Shown here one piece after another: positions 18,403 to 25,684 of a stretch of 64,000 nucleotides of DNA (within the stretch, counting starts at the first letter, position 1; every line of letters starts with the position of its first letter). Under the pieces are notes generated by a model. It had not been told where the DNA came from. It did no database searches and saw only the letters and a list, made by a program, of their open reading frames with translations. The stretch is from Thermoplasmata archaeon (GTDB lineage Archaea > Thermoplasmatota > Thermoplasmata > Lutacidiplasmatales > UBA184), in NCBI GenBank assembly GCA_027314915.1, contig DAHUZZ010000005.1, positions 46,486 through 110,485 of the forward strand, in the 5' to 3' direction. The translations under genes and the position numbers were made by a program.

Positions 18403-19707
18403 CTAGGGGGAGCCGCGGGACCTCGGGGGGGTCCGGGCGGGGTCCGGAGCGGGCCCCGGTCCCGGGTCCGGGCCCGAGGCGCCCGGAAGCCCATCGCCCA
18501 CCCGGTCGAGGAGCTGGGCGGCCACCTCGCGCTTCGTCCCGGAGAAACTCCGCGCGGGCCCGCGTCCCACGAGCAGGACCTCCGCGTCCGGCGCGCCCAT
18601 GTTCTTCCGGTCGTTCGCGACCACCCAGTCGGGGCGCCCCTCCCCGCGGAGCATGCCGCGCGCGATCCGCTCGAGCTCGCGCGGGGAGCGTCCGGCCTCG
18701 AGCTTGAAGGCCACCATGACGGTCGGCCGGGGGGCCGCTGCCCGGAGCTTCGGCAGGATCTTCGGGGCGCGGCGGAGGGTGACGGTCCACTCGGTGCGGT
18801 CCTGCGAGGCCACCTTGCCGGCCACCGGCTCGGTGGTGAAGTCCGACAGCGCCGCCGGGACCCAGATCGCCGCGGTGCCCGGCGGGATGCCGGGTTCGCC
18901 GGCGATCCACCGCTCGAGGTCGGCGACCCGCTGCCACCGGCGGGCGGAGAGGAACGTGGGGACGGGGACCCGGAGCGCCCCCAGCCAGAGGCTCACCTCG
19001 GCGCCGCGGTAGTGCGCTTCCGCGGCGAGGGCCAGCGCGGTCTCGCCCGAGCTCTCGTTCGTGACCGATCGCACGGCGTCGATCGGCTCCTGGCTCGCCC
19101 CGCCGAGGATGAGGACGCGACGGCCCGCCCACGGTCCGCGGGCGAGCCGGTGGAGGACCGCCGCGGCGACCTCCTCGGGGGTCGCGAGCTTCTCCTCCCC
19201 CTCGACCGCCTGGGTCGGGACGAGTCCCACCCCCCAGCGGGCGAGCCGCTCGAGGTTCTCGCGGACGGCGGGGTTGCGGGCCATGTCCGCGTGCATCGCG
19301 GGAGCGAGCAGCACGGGGACGCCCCCGCCGAGCGCGACCGAGGCGAACGAGGTGACCGGGGTGTCATCGATCCCGTGGGCGATCTTGCCGATGGTGTTGG
19401 CGGTGGCCGGCGCGATCAGGAGGAGGTCCGCGCGGCCCTCGCCCGGTCCCATCAGCGTGACGTGCTCCACGTCGCCGGTGAGCTCGGTCACGGGACGCTC
19501 GCCCGCGGCGAAGTGGATCGCCTCCGCGGTGACGATCCGGGCGGCGTCCGGGCTCATCACCGCCCGCACCTCGGCGCCGTGCCGGATCAGCTCCCGGATG
19601 ATCCGGGGGACCTCGATCGCCGCGATCGAGCCGGAGATCGCGACCACGATCCGCCGCCCTGCGAGCAGCTTCGACCGCCCGCCCCGGATCGCGCGGCTCG
19701 GATGCAT
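18403..19707 (-). CDS. coaBC: Bifunctional phosphopantothenoylcysteine decarboxylase / phosphopantothenate-cysteine ligase
   Basis: Two-domain coenzyme A biosynthesis enzyme. The N-terminal flavoprotein decarboxylase (about residues 20-185) shows VVAISGSIAAIE, APATANTIGKIAHG and PAMHADM. The C-terminal ligase (about 190-400) shows GGASQEPIDAVRSVTNESSG and VANDRKNMG. A disordered Pro/Gly-rich tail of some 30 residues follows the ligase. I chose ATG 19707 over GTG 19728 because the shared TATA box predicts transcription starting near 19715, after the GTG. It is divergent from the HAD gene. Confidence 0.94.
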   Translation of the reverse strand: MHPSRAIRGGRSKLLAGRRIVVAISGSIAAIEVPRIIRELIRHGAEVRAVMSPDAARIVTAEAIHFAAGERPVTELTGDVEHVTLMGPGEGRADLLLIAPATANTIGKIAHGIDDTPVTSFASVALGGGVPVLLAPAMHADMARNPAVRENLERLARWGVGLVPTQAVEGEEKLATPEEVAAAVLHRLARGPWAGRRVLILGGASQEPIDAVRSVTNESSGETALALAAEAHYRGAEVSLWLGALRVPVPTFLSARRWQRVADLERWIAGEPGIPPGTAAIWVPAALSDFTTEPVAGKVASQDRTEWTVTLRRAPKILPKLRAAAPRPTVMVAFKLEAGRSPRELERIARGMLRGEGRPDWVVANDRKNMGAPDAEVLLVGRGPARSFSGTKREVAAQLLDRVGDGLPGASGPDPGPGPAPDPARTPPRSRGSP

Positions 19708-19739
19708 CGGCCCCGACGGAGCGGCCACCGACGGAAGCG

Positions 19740-19745
19740 TATTAA
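19740..19745. promoter_or_regulatory. Shared TATA element of coaBC and HAD genes
   Basis: TATTAA (TTAATA on the other strand) lies 27 bases before ATG 19770 on the plus strand and about 27 bases before a predicted coaBC start near 19716 on the minus strand. No other AT-rich element exists in the 62-base spacer, so one element seems to serve both directions. Confidence 0.5.
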
Positions 19746-19769
19746 GGTGCGGTGCGGGCTGACCGTCGG

Positions 19770-20660
19770 ATGCCCGACGGCGAGGAGCCCCCCGAGCCGC
19801 GCGAGCGGACCCCCGAGGAGGAGGGGGCGCCCGTCCCGCTCGCCATGGTGAACCCCGAGAGCCTGGGCGCGGGCAACGTCCCCGCGCTCCGCGTCTTCGA
19901 GCCGCCGGTCCCTCCGAAAAAGGTGGCCCGGGGCGTCGTGGTCTTCGACATGGACGGCACCCTCCTCGACGACATGCCGCTCATCGCGGGCGTGGCCGCC
20001 GAGGTACTCCACCGCGCCTTCGGCACGCCGCCCACGGATGCGAAGGTCCACTACTTCGCCACCACGGGCATGCCCTTCGAGGCCCAGCTCGCCCAGCTCT
20101 ACCCCGACGCCCCGCTCCCCCTCCGGGCCGAGACCGCCCGGACCTTCCACGAGCGCAAGGTCCGGGAGGCCTACGCCTACGCCCGGCTCTTCCCCGAGGT
20201 GCCGAAGCTCCTCAAGCGGCTCGAGAAGGCCGGCTGGACCCTCGTGCTCTCCACGGGGGCGGAGCGCGAGACGGCCGACCTCCTCCTCGAGCGGGAGGGG
20301 ATCCGGATCTGGTTCGATGCCGTGCTCGGCTCCGGCCAGGGCACGAAGCGGGAGCACCTCGCGGAGTACCGCCGCCGGTACCCGGGGGTCCCCCTCTTCC
20401 TCGTGGGGGACTCCCGGTTCGATCTCGAGGCGGCGCGGGACCTGAACGTCCCCATGTTCGCCCGCGCGGCGGCCCACCCGGAGTGGACCCTCGCGCCGGG
20501 GGATTTCCGAGGGTGGGGCGCCGCCTGGTCCGGCTACGAACTCTCGGGGCTGCCCGAAGCGCTCGAGGAGATCGCGGCGGGAGCGGCGGACCGGGCCCGG
20601 CCCGGATCCGGGACGCCCCGGCGCACGGTCCGGAAGCGGGCCGGCCGCGGGGACCGGTAG
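19770..20660 (+). CDS. HAD-superfamily phosphatase
   Basis: Haloacid dehalogenase-like hydrolase of the phosphoglycolate phosphatase type, 296 residues. Motif I is FDMDGTLLDD (D60, D62), motif II is LSTGAERE, and motif IV is GDSRFDLEAAR; a cap domain lies between motifs I and II. About 50 polar residues precede the fold and a basic tail follows. ATG 19770 fits leaderless initiation from TATTAA 27 bases upstream, so the in-frame GTG 19752 is rejected. The substrate is unknown. Its stop codon touches the 3' end of tRNA-His on the other strand. Confidence 0.88.
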   Translation: MPDGEEPPEPRERTPEEEGAPVPLAMVNPESLGAGNVPALRVFEPPVPPKKVARGVVVFDMDGTLLDDMPLIAGVAAEVLHRAFGTPPTDAKVHYFATTGMPFEAQLAQLYPDAPLPLRAETARTFHERKVREAYAYARLFPEVPKLLKRLEKAGWTLVLSTGAERETADLLLEREGIRIWFDAVLGSGQGTKREHLAEYRRRYPGVPLFLVGDSRFDLEAARDLNVPMFARAAAHPEWTLAPGDFRGWGAAWSGYELSGLPEALEEIAAGAADRARPGSGTPRRTVRKRAGRGDR

Positions 20661-20768
20661 GGCCGGGACCGAGACTCTCCGGGGTCGGGGGTCGGCCCCG
20701 TCCCCTTTTGAACCCGGGTCGAGGGATCCACAGTCCCCCAGGATAGACCAGACTACCCTATCCCGGCC
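20661..20768 (-). tRNA. tRNA-His (GTG) with a T-loop insert
   Basis: Read on the minus strand, the acceptor stem GCCGGGA (20767-20761) pairs with TCCCGGC (20668-20662). The His-specific extra G(-1) at 20768 faces C73 at 20661. The anticodon loop CTGTGGA has anticodon GTG at 20731-20729 in the stem GGGGA/TCCCT. The T-stem CCGGG (20717-20713) pairs with CTCGG (20673-20669), but 39 bases lie between the halves instead of 7. Removing 32 bases (20675-20706) leaves T-loop TTCAAAT and a normal 76-base tRNA. CCA is not encoded. No clear promoter is visible; readthrough from the upstream minus-strand region is possible. Confidence 0.85.
20675..20706 (-). other. Predicted 32-nt T-loop intron of tRNA-His
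   Basis: The insert lies between A59 and T60 of the T-loop. It forms a hairpin of 4 bp, one A/A mismatch, 5 bp and a 5-base loop. Exon bases 54-57 (TTCA) face GGAG at insert positions 27-30, leaving 3-base bulges AA^A and AG^T where an archaeal splicing endonuclease would cut. The third and fourth facing pairs include an A/G mismatch and a T/G wobble. Splicing itself is inferred. Confidence 0.7.
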
Positions 20769-20793
20769 GCAGGCGCCGGAGGAAGGGCTCCGC

Positions 20794-23259
20794 TCAAAAG
20801 GTTTGTTGCGCGGCACGGGGCGACGTCGCCGCGCTCCGCGCCGACGGGTCCGTCCCGGATCCTTCCTCGGACGTGGGGTCCTCCCGGGGCCTCGGCAGGG
20901 GTCCCCCGTAGATCATGGACGTGTCCGGGGGCGGCGTCCCGCGTCCCCGGCGCGCCCGCGGGTAGAAGACGGCGAGGAGCGCCCCCCCGGCGAGGACCGC
21001 GAAGGCGAGGAGGATCCCGTCGAGGGGCAGGATGCCGCCCCCCGAGGAGGCGGCGGGGAGCACGCTCACCGCGACGGTCGCGTTCGCGGAGAGGCCGTTC
21101 CCGTCGGTGACCTCGACCCGGATCGTCGAGGGGCCGGCGGAGCGCGGGATGCAGGAGAGGTGTCCGGCGCTCTGGCCCGAGCAGCCGGCGGGCAGCCCGG
21201 TCCAGACGAACAGGAACGGGGCGGTCCCGCCCGAGAGCGGGACGCTGAGGTTCATCTGGAGGCCGACGATGAGCTCCGTCGGCTCCACCGCGATCGCGCC
21301 CAGCTGGGGCCTCGCGTAGACGCGGTAGGGGAGCGCCGAGCGGGCGGAGAGCCCGTTCGAATCGGTGGCGGTGACGGCGATCCCGATGGACCCGTTCCCG
21401 GTGAAGGTGCAGTTGAAGGTGGGGCCGGTCCCGGGGCCGCACACGGCCCCGAAGGGCGGGGTCCAGTCGTACGAGTAGGGCGGCAGGCCGCCGGACGGCG
21501 TGACGGTGAACGTCGTCGACTGGCCGGTGTCCGCCGAGGTGCGGTTCGCGAGGGGGATCGGAAGGGTGATCGTCGGCTGGGTCGTGAACGGCAGCGATGG
21601 GGCGGTGACGGTGATCCCGCCCGCGTCGGTCACGTTGACCCGCACCGTGGTGCTGCCGGGAAGGACCGGCCGGCAGGCGAGGTCGGACCTGTTCGCGGGG
21701 GCGCAGCCGGAGGGCAGCCCGGTCCAGGTGAAGCGGTACGCCCCCGTCCCCCCGCTCGCGACGACCGTGAAGTTGACCGGCTGGCCCAGGTCGATCGAGG
21801 GGGGTTCGCTGGTCAGCAGCGGCGCCGCCAGCGGCGGGGCGTTCGCCGAGGCGATGAACGTCGACCAGTTCGCCCCGCTCCCGTCCACGTAGGTGCCGGC
21901 GATCCACACCCCCGTCGGGTTCTCCGGGTCGGCCGCGGCGGAGGAGCCATTGCCCCAGGCGCAGATGTGGGCCGGCGTGCAGGCCGTCCCGGCGACGCCG
22001 GCCCCCGCGACCACGAACGTGAGCGGGCCCAGCGTCCCGGGCTCGTTCGCGGGCTGCCCGAGCTCGACCAGCGACGGGTCGACGGTGCCGTTCGACAGCC
22101 CGGCAACGATCACGACATCCCCCCCGCCGTCGGAGGCGACCGCCGGGTCGAACAGACCCTGCCCGGCGCCCACGAGCCGGTCCACCAGGACCGCGCCCGA
22201 GGAGAGGTTCGCCCGGATCAGCTGGAGGCCGTCCGCGCCCCCGTCCGAGACGGTCCGGACCAGGAGGAGGATCCCGGCGTCGTCGGTGGCCCCGAACGCC
22301 CCCGCCGGCGGGGCCGCGAGCTCGGCGGCGGTGCCCGGCTGGGCGAGCGGGCGGGGGGCGGAGTACGGCGTGACCGTGATCGTCGAGCTCTGGACATTGA
22401 TCGGGTACGGCGGGACCCCGCTCGAGGCGGTGATGGTCAGCTGCGCCGGCCCGGAGGCGACGAACAGTCCGGACCGTGCGCTCCCCACGACGCCGACCGC
22501 CTGGGTGGTCGGGTCCACGCCGACCGGACCGAAGGTCGTCCGCTCGAGCGTCGCGCCGTTCCGGAGCGCCGAGCCGTTCACGATCCAGCACTGGGTGCCG
22601 AGGACCGCCCCGGTGCTCTCGTTCGCGGCCGGGGCCGCCACGGTCAGGACCGCTCCCCCTGCGCCGAGGGTCGGCGTCCCCAGCCGGTCCCCCGCGGCCG
22701 CCGGCAGCGAGTAGAAGCTCCACGCCCCGGTGGAGTTCGAGGAGTTGGACATCCCGATCTCGAGCGCCCCCGTGGTGGCGTCGGAGGCCGCGACGACGAA
22801 CCGGCCGAGGTAGGGATCGAACGACCCCGTGGGGCCGGTGAGGCGGTCGCCGGGGAGCCCGAAGAAGGTGGCGAGGGGGAGCGTGCGGAGCAGCGCGGCG
22901 CCCGAGGAGAACCATGCGGCATGCCCCTCGACGAGCTCGAGGGAGTCGTTGGGTCCCACCGCGTAGGAGACGTTCGTGCCCGCGCACCCGCACGCCGGTT
23001 GCGAGGAGTTGAGCCCGGAGAAGCCGGAGACCACCCCCGCCGGCGGCGGGACGAACGCCGACCGGGCCCCGGGAGCCGCCGTCCGCGCCGGCGGAGCGGC
23101 CGCCGGGTCGGACGCCGCGCCCCGGAGGATCGGCCGGGCGGTCCGCGCTCCCGCGCCCGGGACTCCCGGGGCCAGGGCGGCCAGCAGCAGGACCGTGGCG
23201 AGGCCGAGGGCCAGGAGGGGACCGTGGCGGGCGGCGGTGCGTCGGGCGGCCGGCCTCAT
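20794..23259 (-). CDS. Secreted, membrane-anchored surface protein with PKD-like repeats
   Basis: A predicted exported protein of 821 residues: basic N-terminus plus a hydrophobic signal segment (about residues 15-35), a long Ser/Thr/Gly-rich body with many N-glycosylation sequons, a C-terminal membrane helix and a short polar cytoplasmic tail. Residues around 490-740 hold three PKD/Ig-like repeats, each with a GG..PY.F.WTGLP-type core and a pair of cysteines that could form a disulfide. A TATA-like CAAATACC lies about 34 bases before the chosen ATG 23259; GTG 23277 would fall before the predicted transcript start. It may be a cell-envelope or adhesion protein; no specific ligand can be named. 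Confidence 0.82.
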   Translation of the reverse strand: MRPAARRTAARHGPLLALGLATVLLLAALAPGVPGAGARTARPILRGAASDPAAAPPARTAAPGARSAFVPPPAGVVSGFSGLNSSQPACGCAGTNVSYAVGPNDSLELVEGHAAWFSSGAALLRTLPLATFFGLPGDRLTGPTGSFDPYLGRFVVAASDATTGALEIGMSNSSNSTGAWSFYSLPAAAGDRLGTPTLGAGGAVLTVAAPAANESTGAVLGTQCWIVNGSALRNGATLERTTFGPVGVDPTTQAVGVVGSARSGLFVASGPAQLTITASSGVPPYPINVQSSTITVTPYSAPRPLAQPGTAAELAAPPAGAFGATDDAGILLLVRTVSDGGADGLQLIRANLSSGAVLVDRLVGAGQGLFDPAVASDGGGDVVIVAGLSNGTVDPSLVELGQPANEPGTLGPLTFVVAGAGVAGTACTPAHICAWGNGSSAAADPENPTGVWIAGTYVDGSGANWSTFIASANAPPLAAPLLTSEPPSIDLGQPVNFTVVASGGTGAYRFTWTGLPSGCAPANRSDLACRPVLPGSTTVRVNVTDAGGITVTAPSLPFTTQPTITLPIPLANRTSADTGQSTTFTVTPSGGLPPYSYDWTPPFGAVCGPGTGPTFNCTFTGNGSIGIAVTATDSNGLSARSALPYRVYARPQLGAIAVEPTELIVGLQMNLSVPLSGGTAPFLFVWTGLPAGCSGQSAGHLSCIPRSAGPSTIRVEVTDGNGLSANATVAVSVLPAASSGGGILPLDGILLAFAVLAGGALLAVFYPRARRGRGTPPPDTSMIYGGPLPRPREDPTSEEGSGTDPSARSAATSPRAAQQTF

Positions 23260-23288
23260 GGGGAACGCCCCACCCACCGCCCGTGGGG

Positions 23289-23296
23289 GTATTTGT
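23289..23296 (-). promoter_or_regulatory. TATA box of the PKD surface protein gene
   Basis: CAAATACC on the minus strand. It predicts a transcript start about 7 bases before ATG 23259 and supports that start. Confidence 0.45.
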
Positions 23297-23325
23297 CCCT
23301 GTGCGCGAGCGGTCCGGACGTGCGC

Positions 23326-24324
23326 CTACCCCGCAAGCCCCGACTCGGGGCGCCCCGCCGGCACCGGTACCCATCCGCTCTTCGCGTGGAGGGAGCCGTC
23401 CGGGCCGATCCGGACCCGGACCGCGGCCGCGCGGCCGAACGCCCCGAATTCGAGCGAGTACCACTGCACGAGCCAGCCTCCGCCCGCGACCGGCTCGGCC
23501 ACGGCGGCGTGGTAGGTCTGGTCGATGATCGTGCTCGTGTGCCGCGCGAGCGGATAGCTCCGTTCGAGCGCCTCCCGCTCCGTGGCCACCGGGCCCTGGG
23601 CACCGTCGCTCTCGAGCGGGACGTCGACGTCGTGCGGACCGTCGACGATCCCCCGGCCGAAGCTGTAGCGGAGGTAGCCGGTCCGTATCCGCCCGTCGGC
23701 CCGCCGCTCGTACAGGAGGAGCCAGGAGAACGGATTGCCCGTCGGCGCGACGTGCGTGTAGCCCGGGAACTGCCGGCGCAGGGAACCCATCGAGAGCCGC
23801 CCGGCGAGCCGGATCGCAAGGTAGCCGCCGTAGAAGATCATCATCCCGTAGACCGTCCACGTGTAGACGGGGAACGGCACGCGGAAGCGCTCCGAGGCGA
23901 GCAGCACGATCGAGGTCACGCTCGCCACCAGCAAGATGAGGTTGATCGCCCGGTCGGCGTCCACCTCGAGGGGCCGCTCGCTGAAGGGCAGGAGCGGCGC
24001 GACCGAGAAGTGCGTGAAGGCATCCCCCAGCATGTGGCCGAGGCCGGCCGCCTCCATGACCAGGAAGTAGACGAGCGGCGCGCCCGGAAGGATCCGGGGG
24101 GCGATGACGAGGCCCCCGACGAGCGCGACCACCGTCACGCCGAGGATCGAGTGCGTGATCCCGTGGTGCCGGAGCACCGGGAACCGCTTCGCGATGGGGA
24201 AGAAGAGGATGTCGGCGTCGGGGAGCCCGCCCGCGAGCGCGCCCGCCGCGAGGTACTGCGGCGCGTAGCCGACGATGCCGTAGCTGATGAGGTAGCCTAG
24301 GATGACGTGGGTGAACAGGTCCAC
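23326..24324 (-). CDS. YdjM/DUF457-type membrane-bound metal-dependent hydrolase-like protein
   Basis: 332 residues. The N-terminal half has several membrane helices with conserved polar motifs of the YdjM (LexA-regulated, metal-dependent hydrolase-like) family: MDLFTHVILGYL, GGLPDADILFFP, HHGITHSILG and GHMLGDAFTHFSVAPLLPF. The His/Asp residues at membrane edges could bind metal. The C-terminal third (about 205-332) is soluble and not recognised. The start is GTG 24324; no ATG is available before the THVILGYL motif. It lies 28 bases downstream of the EF-1 beta stop. Its biochemical activity is not established. Confidence 0.82.
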   Translation of the reverse strand: MDLFTHVILGYLISYGIVGYAPQYLAAGALAGGLPDADILFFPIAKRFPVLRHHGITHSILGVTVVALVGGLVIAPRILPGAPLVYFLVMEAAGLGHMLGDAFTHFSVAPLLPFSERPLEVDADRAINLILLVASVTSIVLLASERFRVPFPVYTWTVYGMMIFYGGYLAIRLAGRLSMGSLRRQFPGYTHVAPTGNPFSWLLLYERRADGRIRTGYLRYSFGRGIVDGPHDVDVPLESDGAQGPVATEREALERSYPLARHTSTIIDQTYHAAVAEPVAGGGWLVQWYSLEFGAFGRAAAVRVRIGPDGSLHAKSGWVPVPAGRPESGLAG

Positions 24325-24352
24325 GAGGCGGCCTCCCCGGCGTCGGGCGGGC

Positions 24353-24619
24353 TCACAGGAGCCCCTCCTCCATCACTTCGACGCTCTCGACGTGGGGCAG
24401 CTTCGAGAGCGCCTCCTCCGTGGCCTGGAGGACGCCGCCGGCGTCGCCCATCACGACCGAGAGGAGGAGCGCCTTGAGCCCGTAGGCGATGTCCTTGACC
24501 TGGAGCCCCCGCAGCGTGACCCCCGGGGGGAGGGCCCCGCGCACCGACTCGCCCAGCGCGCGCATGTCCGTGTCGACGCCCGTCGGCATGAGCCGGAAGA
24601 GCACCGCCACCTGACCCAT
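24353..24619 (-). CDS. Elongation factor 1-beta (aEF-1B)
   Basis: Guanine-nucleotide exchange factor that recharges EF-1 alpha with GTP during translation. It has 88 residues, the standard archaeal size. GQVAVLFRLMPTGVDTDM at the N-terminus and DIAYGLKALLLSVVMGD in the middle are characteristic, and the end VESVEVMEEGLL closes the ferredoxin-like fold. It follows a zinc-ribbon gene by 22 bases, an arrangement I know as common in archaea. Confidence 0.93.
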   Translation of the reverse strand: MGQVAVLFRLMPTGVDTDMRALGESVRGALPPGVTLRGLQVKDIAYGLKALLLSVVMGDAGGVLQATEEALSKLPHVESVEVMEEGLL

Positions 24620-24641
24620 CGCGCCCTCCCCGCCCGGACCC

Positions 24642-24812
24642 CTACGGACCCAGGAAGCCGCAGTTGGGGCAGCGGTACGGCACGCTCTGGTCGCGGCAGC
24701 GCGCGCACCGGCCGATGGTCGCCTGGCCGCAGCTCGGGCAGGGGAAATGGGTCGCCCCGCGCCCCGAGATCACCGTCCCGGAGGAGGTGCAGTGCAGCTC
24801 ATCGAGCGCCAC
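24642..24812 (-). CDS. HVO_2753-like small zinc-ribbon protein
   Basis: A 56-residue protein with four CxxC-like knuckles: a lone C8, then CPSC (C25, C28), CARC (C36, C39) and CPNC (C48, C51). This is the two-zinc-ribbon small protein that in archaea commonly precedes the EF-1 beta gene. Its role is probably in translation or RNA binding, by context only. The start is GTG 24812; no ATG lies in frame upstream of the first cysteine. It is too short for most ORF cut-offs. Confidence 0.82.
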   Translation of the reverse strand: MALDELHCTSSGTVISGRGATHFPCPSCGQATIGRCARCRDQSVPYRCPNCGFLGP

Positions 24813-24846
24813 GGTGGATCGATCCTCTTCTGCCGGCGGGGAAGAC

Positions 24847-25677
24847 CTAGCGCTTCCGTCCGCGGCGGCGCGCGCCAGACGTCGTGAGGAATATAAAGAT
24901 GGCTGCGACGAAGACCCCGCCGGCGAGGATGTAGTACGGCGTGTAGTTGATGGGCGAGGCCGTGACGTAGAAGCTCTGGCTGTAGAACTCCTGGCCGTTC
25001 GAGAAGACCACGAGCCCGTGCTCGTTGGCGAGGTTGATCGAGAAGGTGTGCTCGCCCGGCGCCAGGTTCTGGTTCACGTAGCTGAAGGCGATGGAGTAGC
25101 TCGAGTGGCCCGTCAGCGTGGGGACCGCGACCGAGCCCACGGGGGTCCCGTCCAGGAGGACCGAGAGGTTGAACGCGGCGGTGCCGATCCCCGACTCCAC
25201 GACGAGCTGCGCGCGGAGGCTGTAGGGCTGGACCACCTGGATCGCGTAGGAGAGGTTCGTCGAGACGTTCTGGCCCTGGTACCCGCTCGTGACGTCGACC
25301 GAGAGGACGAGCGACTGGGTCACGTTGCCCGCGGTCAGGGAGATCGTGGCGGTGCCGTTCGTGAAGACCCCGGCGGAGGGGAGCAGCGTCACCTGCGAGG
25401 TGTTGGCGCCCGCGACGCTCGCCTCGTAGGAGAGCGTGCCGACCTGGGTGCCGTTGAACCCGACGGCGGGTCCCCCGGTCACCGTCACGGTGTAGCTCCC
25501 CTTGAGCCCCTGGCCGACCACGTTGGGGCCGGCGATGTGGCCCGTGAGCGGGGGGTAGCTCGACGCGGCGTTCGCGCCCCCGGCGAGGGCGGCGAGGAGG
25601 AGGACCGGCGTCAGGAGCCCGACCGCGAGCGGCGTCCATCGCCGCGGGGCCCGGGCGGATGCCGGACGGGGGCTCAC
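24847..25677 (-). CDS. Exported membrane-anchored protein next to aglB
   Basis: 276 residues with a signal segment (about 15-37, ending NAASS), an extracellular beta-rich domain containing about eight N-glycosylation sequons, a C-terminal membrane helix (about 247-265) and a very basic RRRGRKR tail. The family is not recognised. GTG 25677 starts 7 bases after the aglB stop, so the two genes are probably co-transcribed. A role as an accessory or substrate of the N-glycosylation enzyme is an inference from position only. Confidence 0.78.
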   Translation of the reverse strand: MSPRPASARAPRRWTPLAVGLLTPVLLLAALAGGANAASSYPPLTGHIAGPNVVGQGLKGSYTVTVTGGPAVGFNGTQVGTLSYEASVAGANTSQVTLLPSAGVFTNGTATISLTAGNVTQSLVLSVDVTSGYQGQNVSTNLSYAIQVVQPYSLRAQLVVESGIGTAAFNLSVLLDGTPVGSVAVPTLTGHSSYSIAFSYVNQNLAPGEHTFSINLANEHGLVVFSNGQEFYSQSFYVTASPINYTPYYILAGGVFVAAIFIFLTTSGARRRGRKR

Positions 25678-25684
25678 CGGCCGC

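Noticed and set aside
20803-24300. 1165-codon plus-strand open frame
   Set aside because: Shadow of the surface protein and YdjM genes; composition is arginine- and glycine-rich with no motifs.
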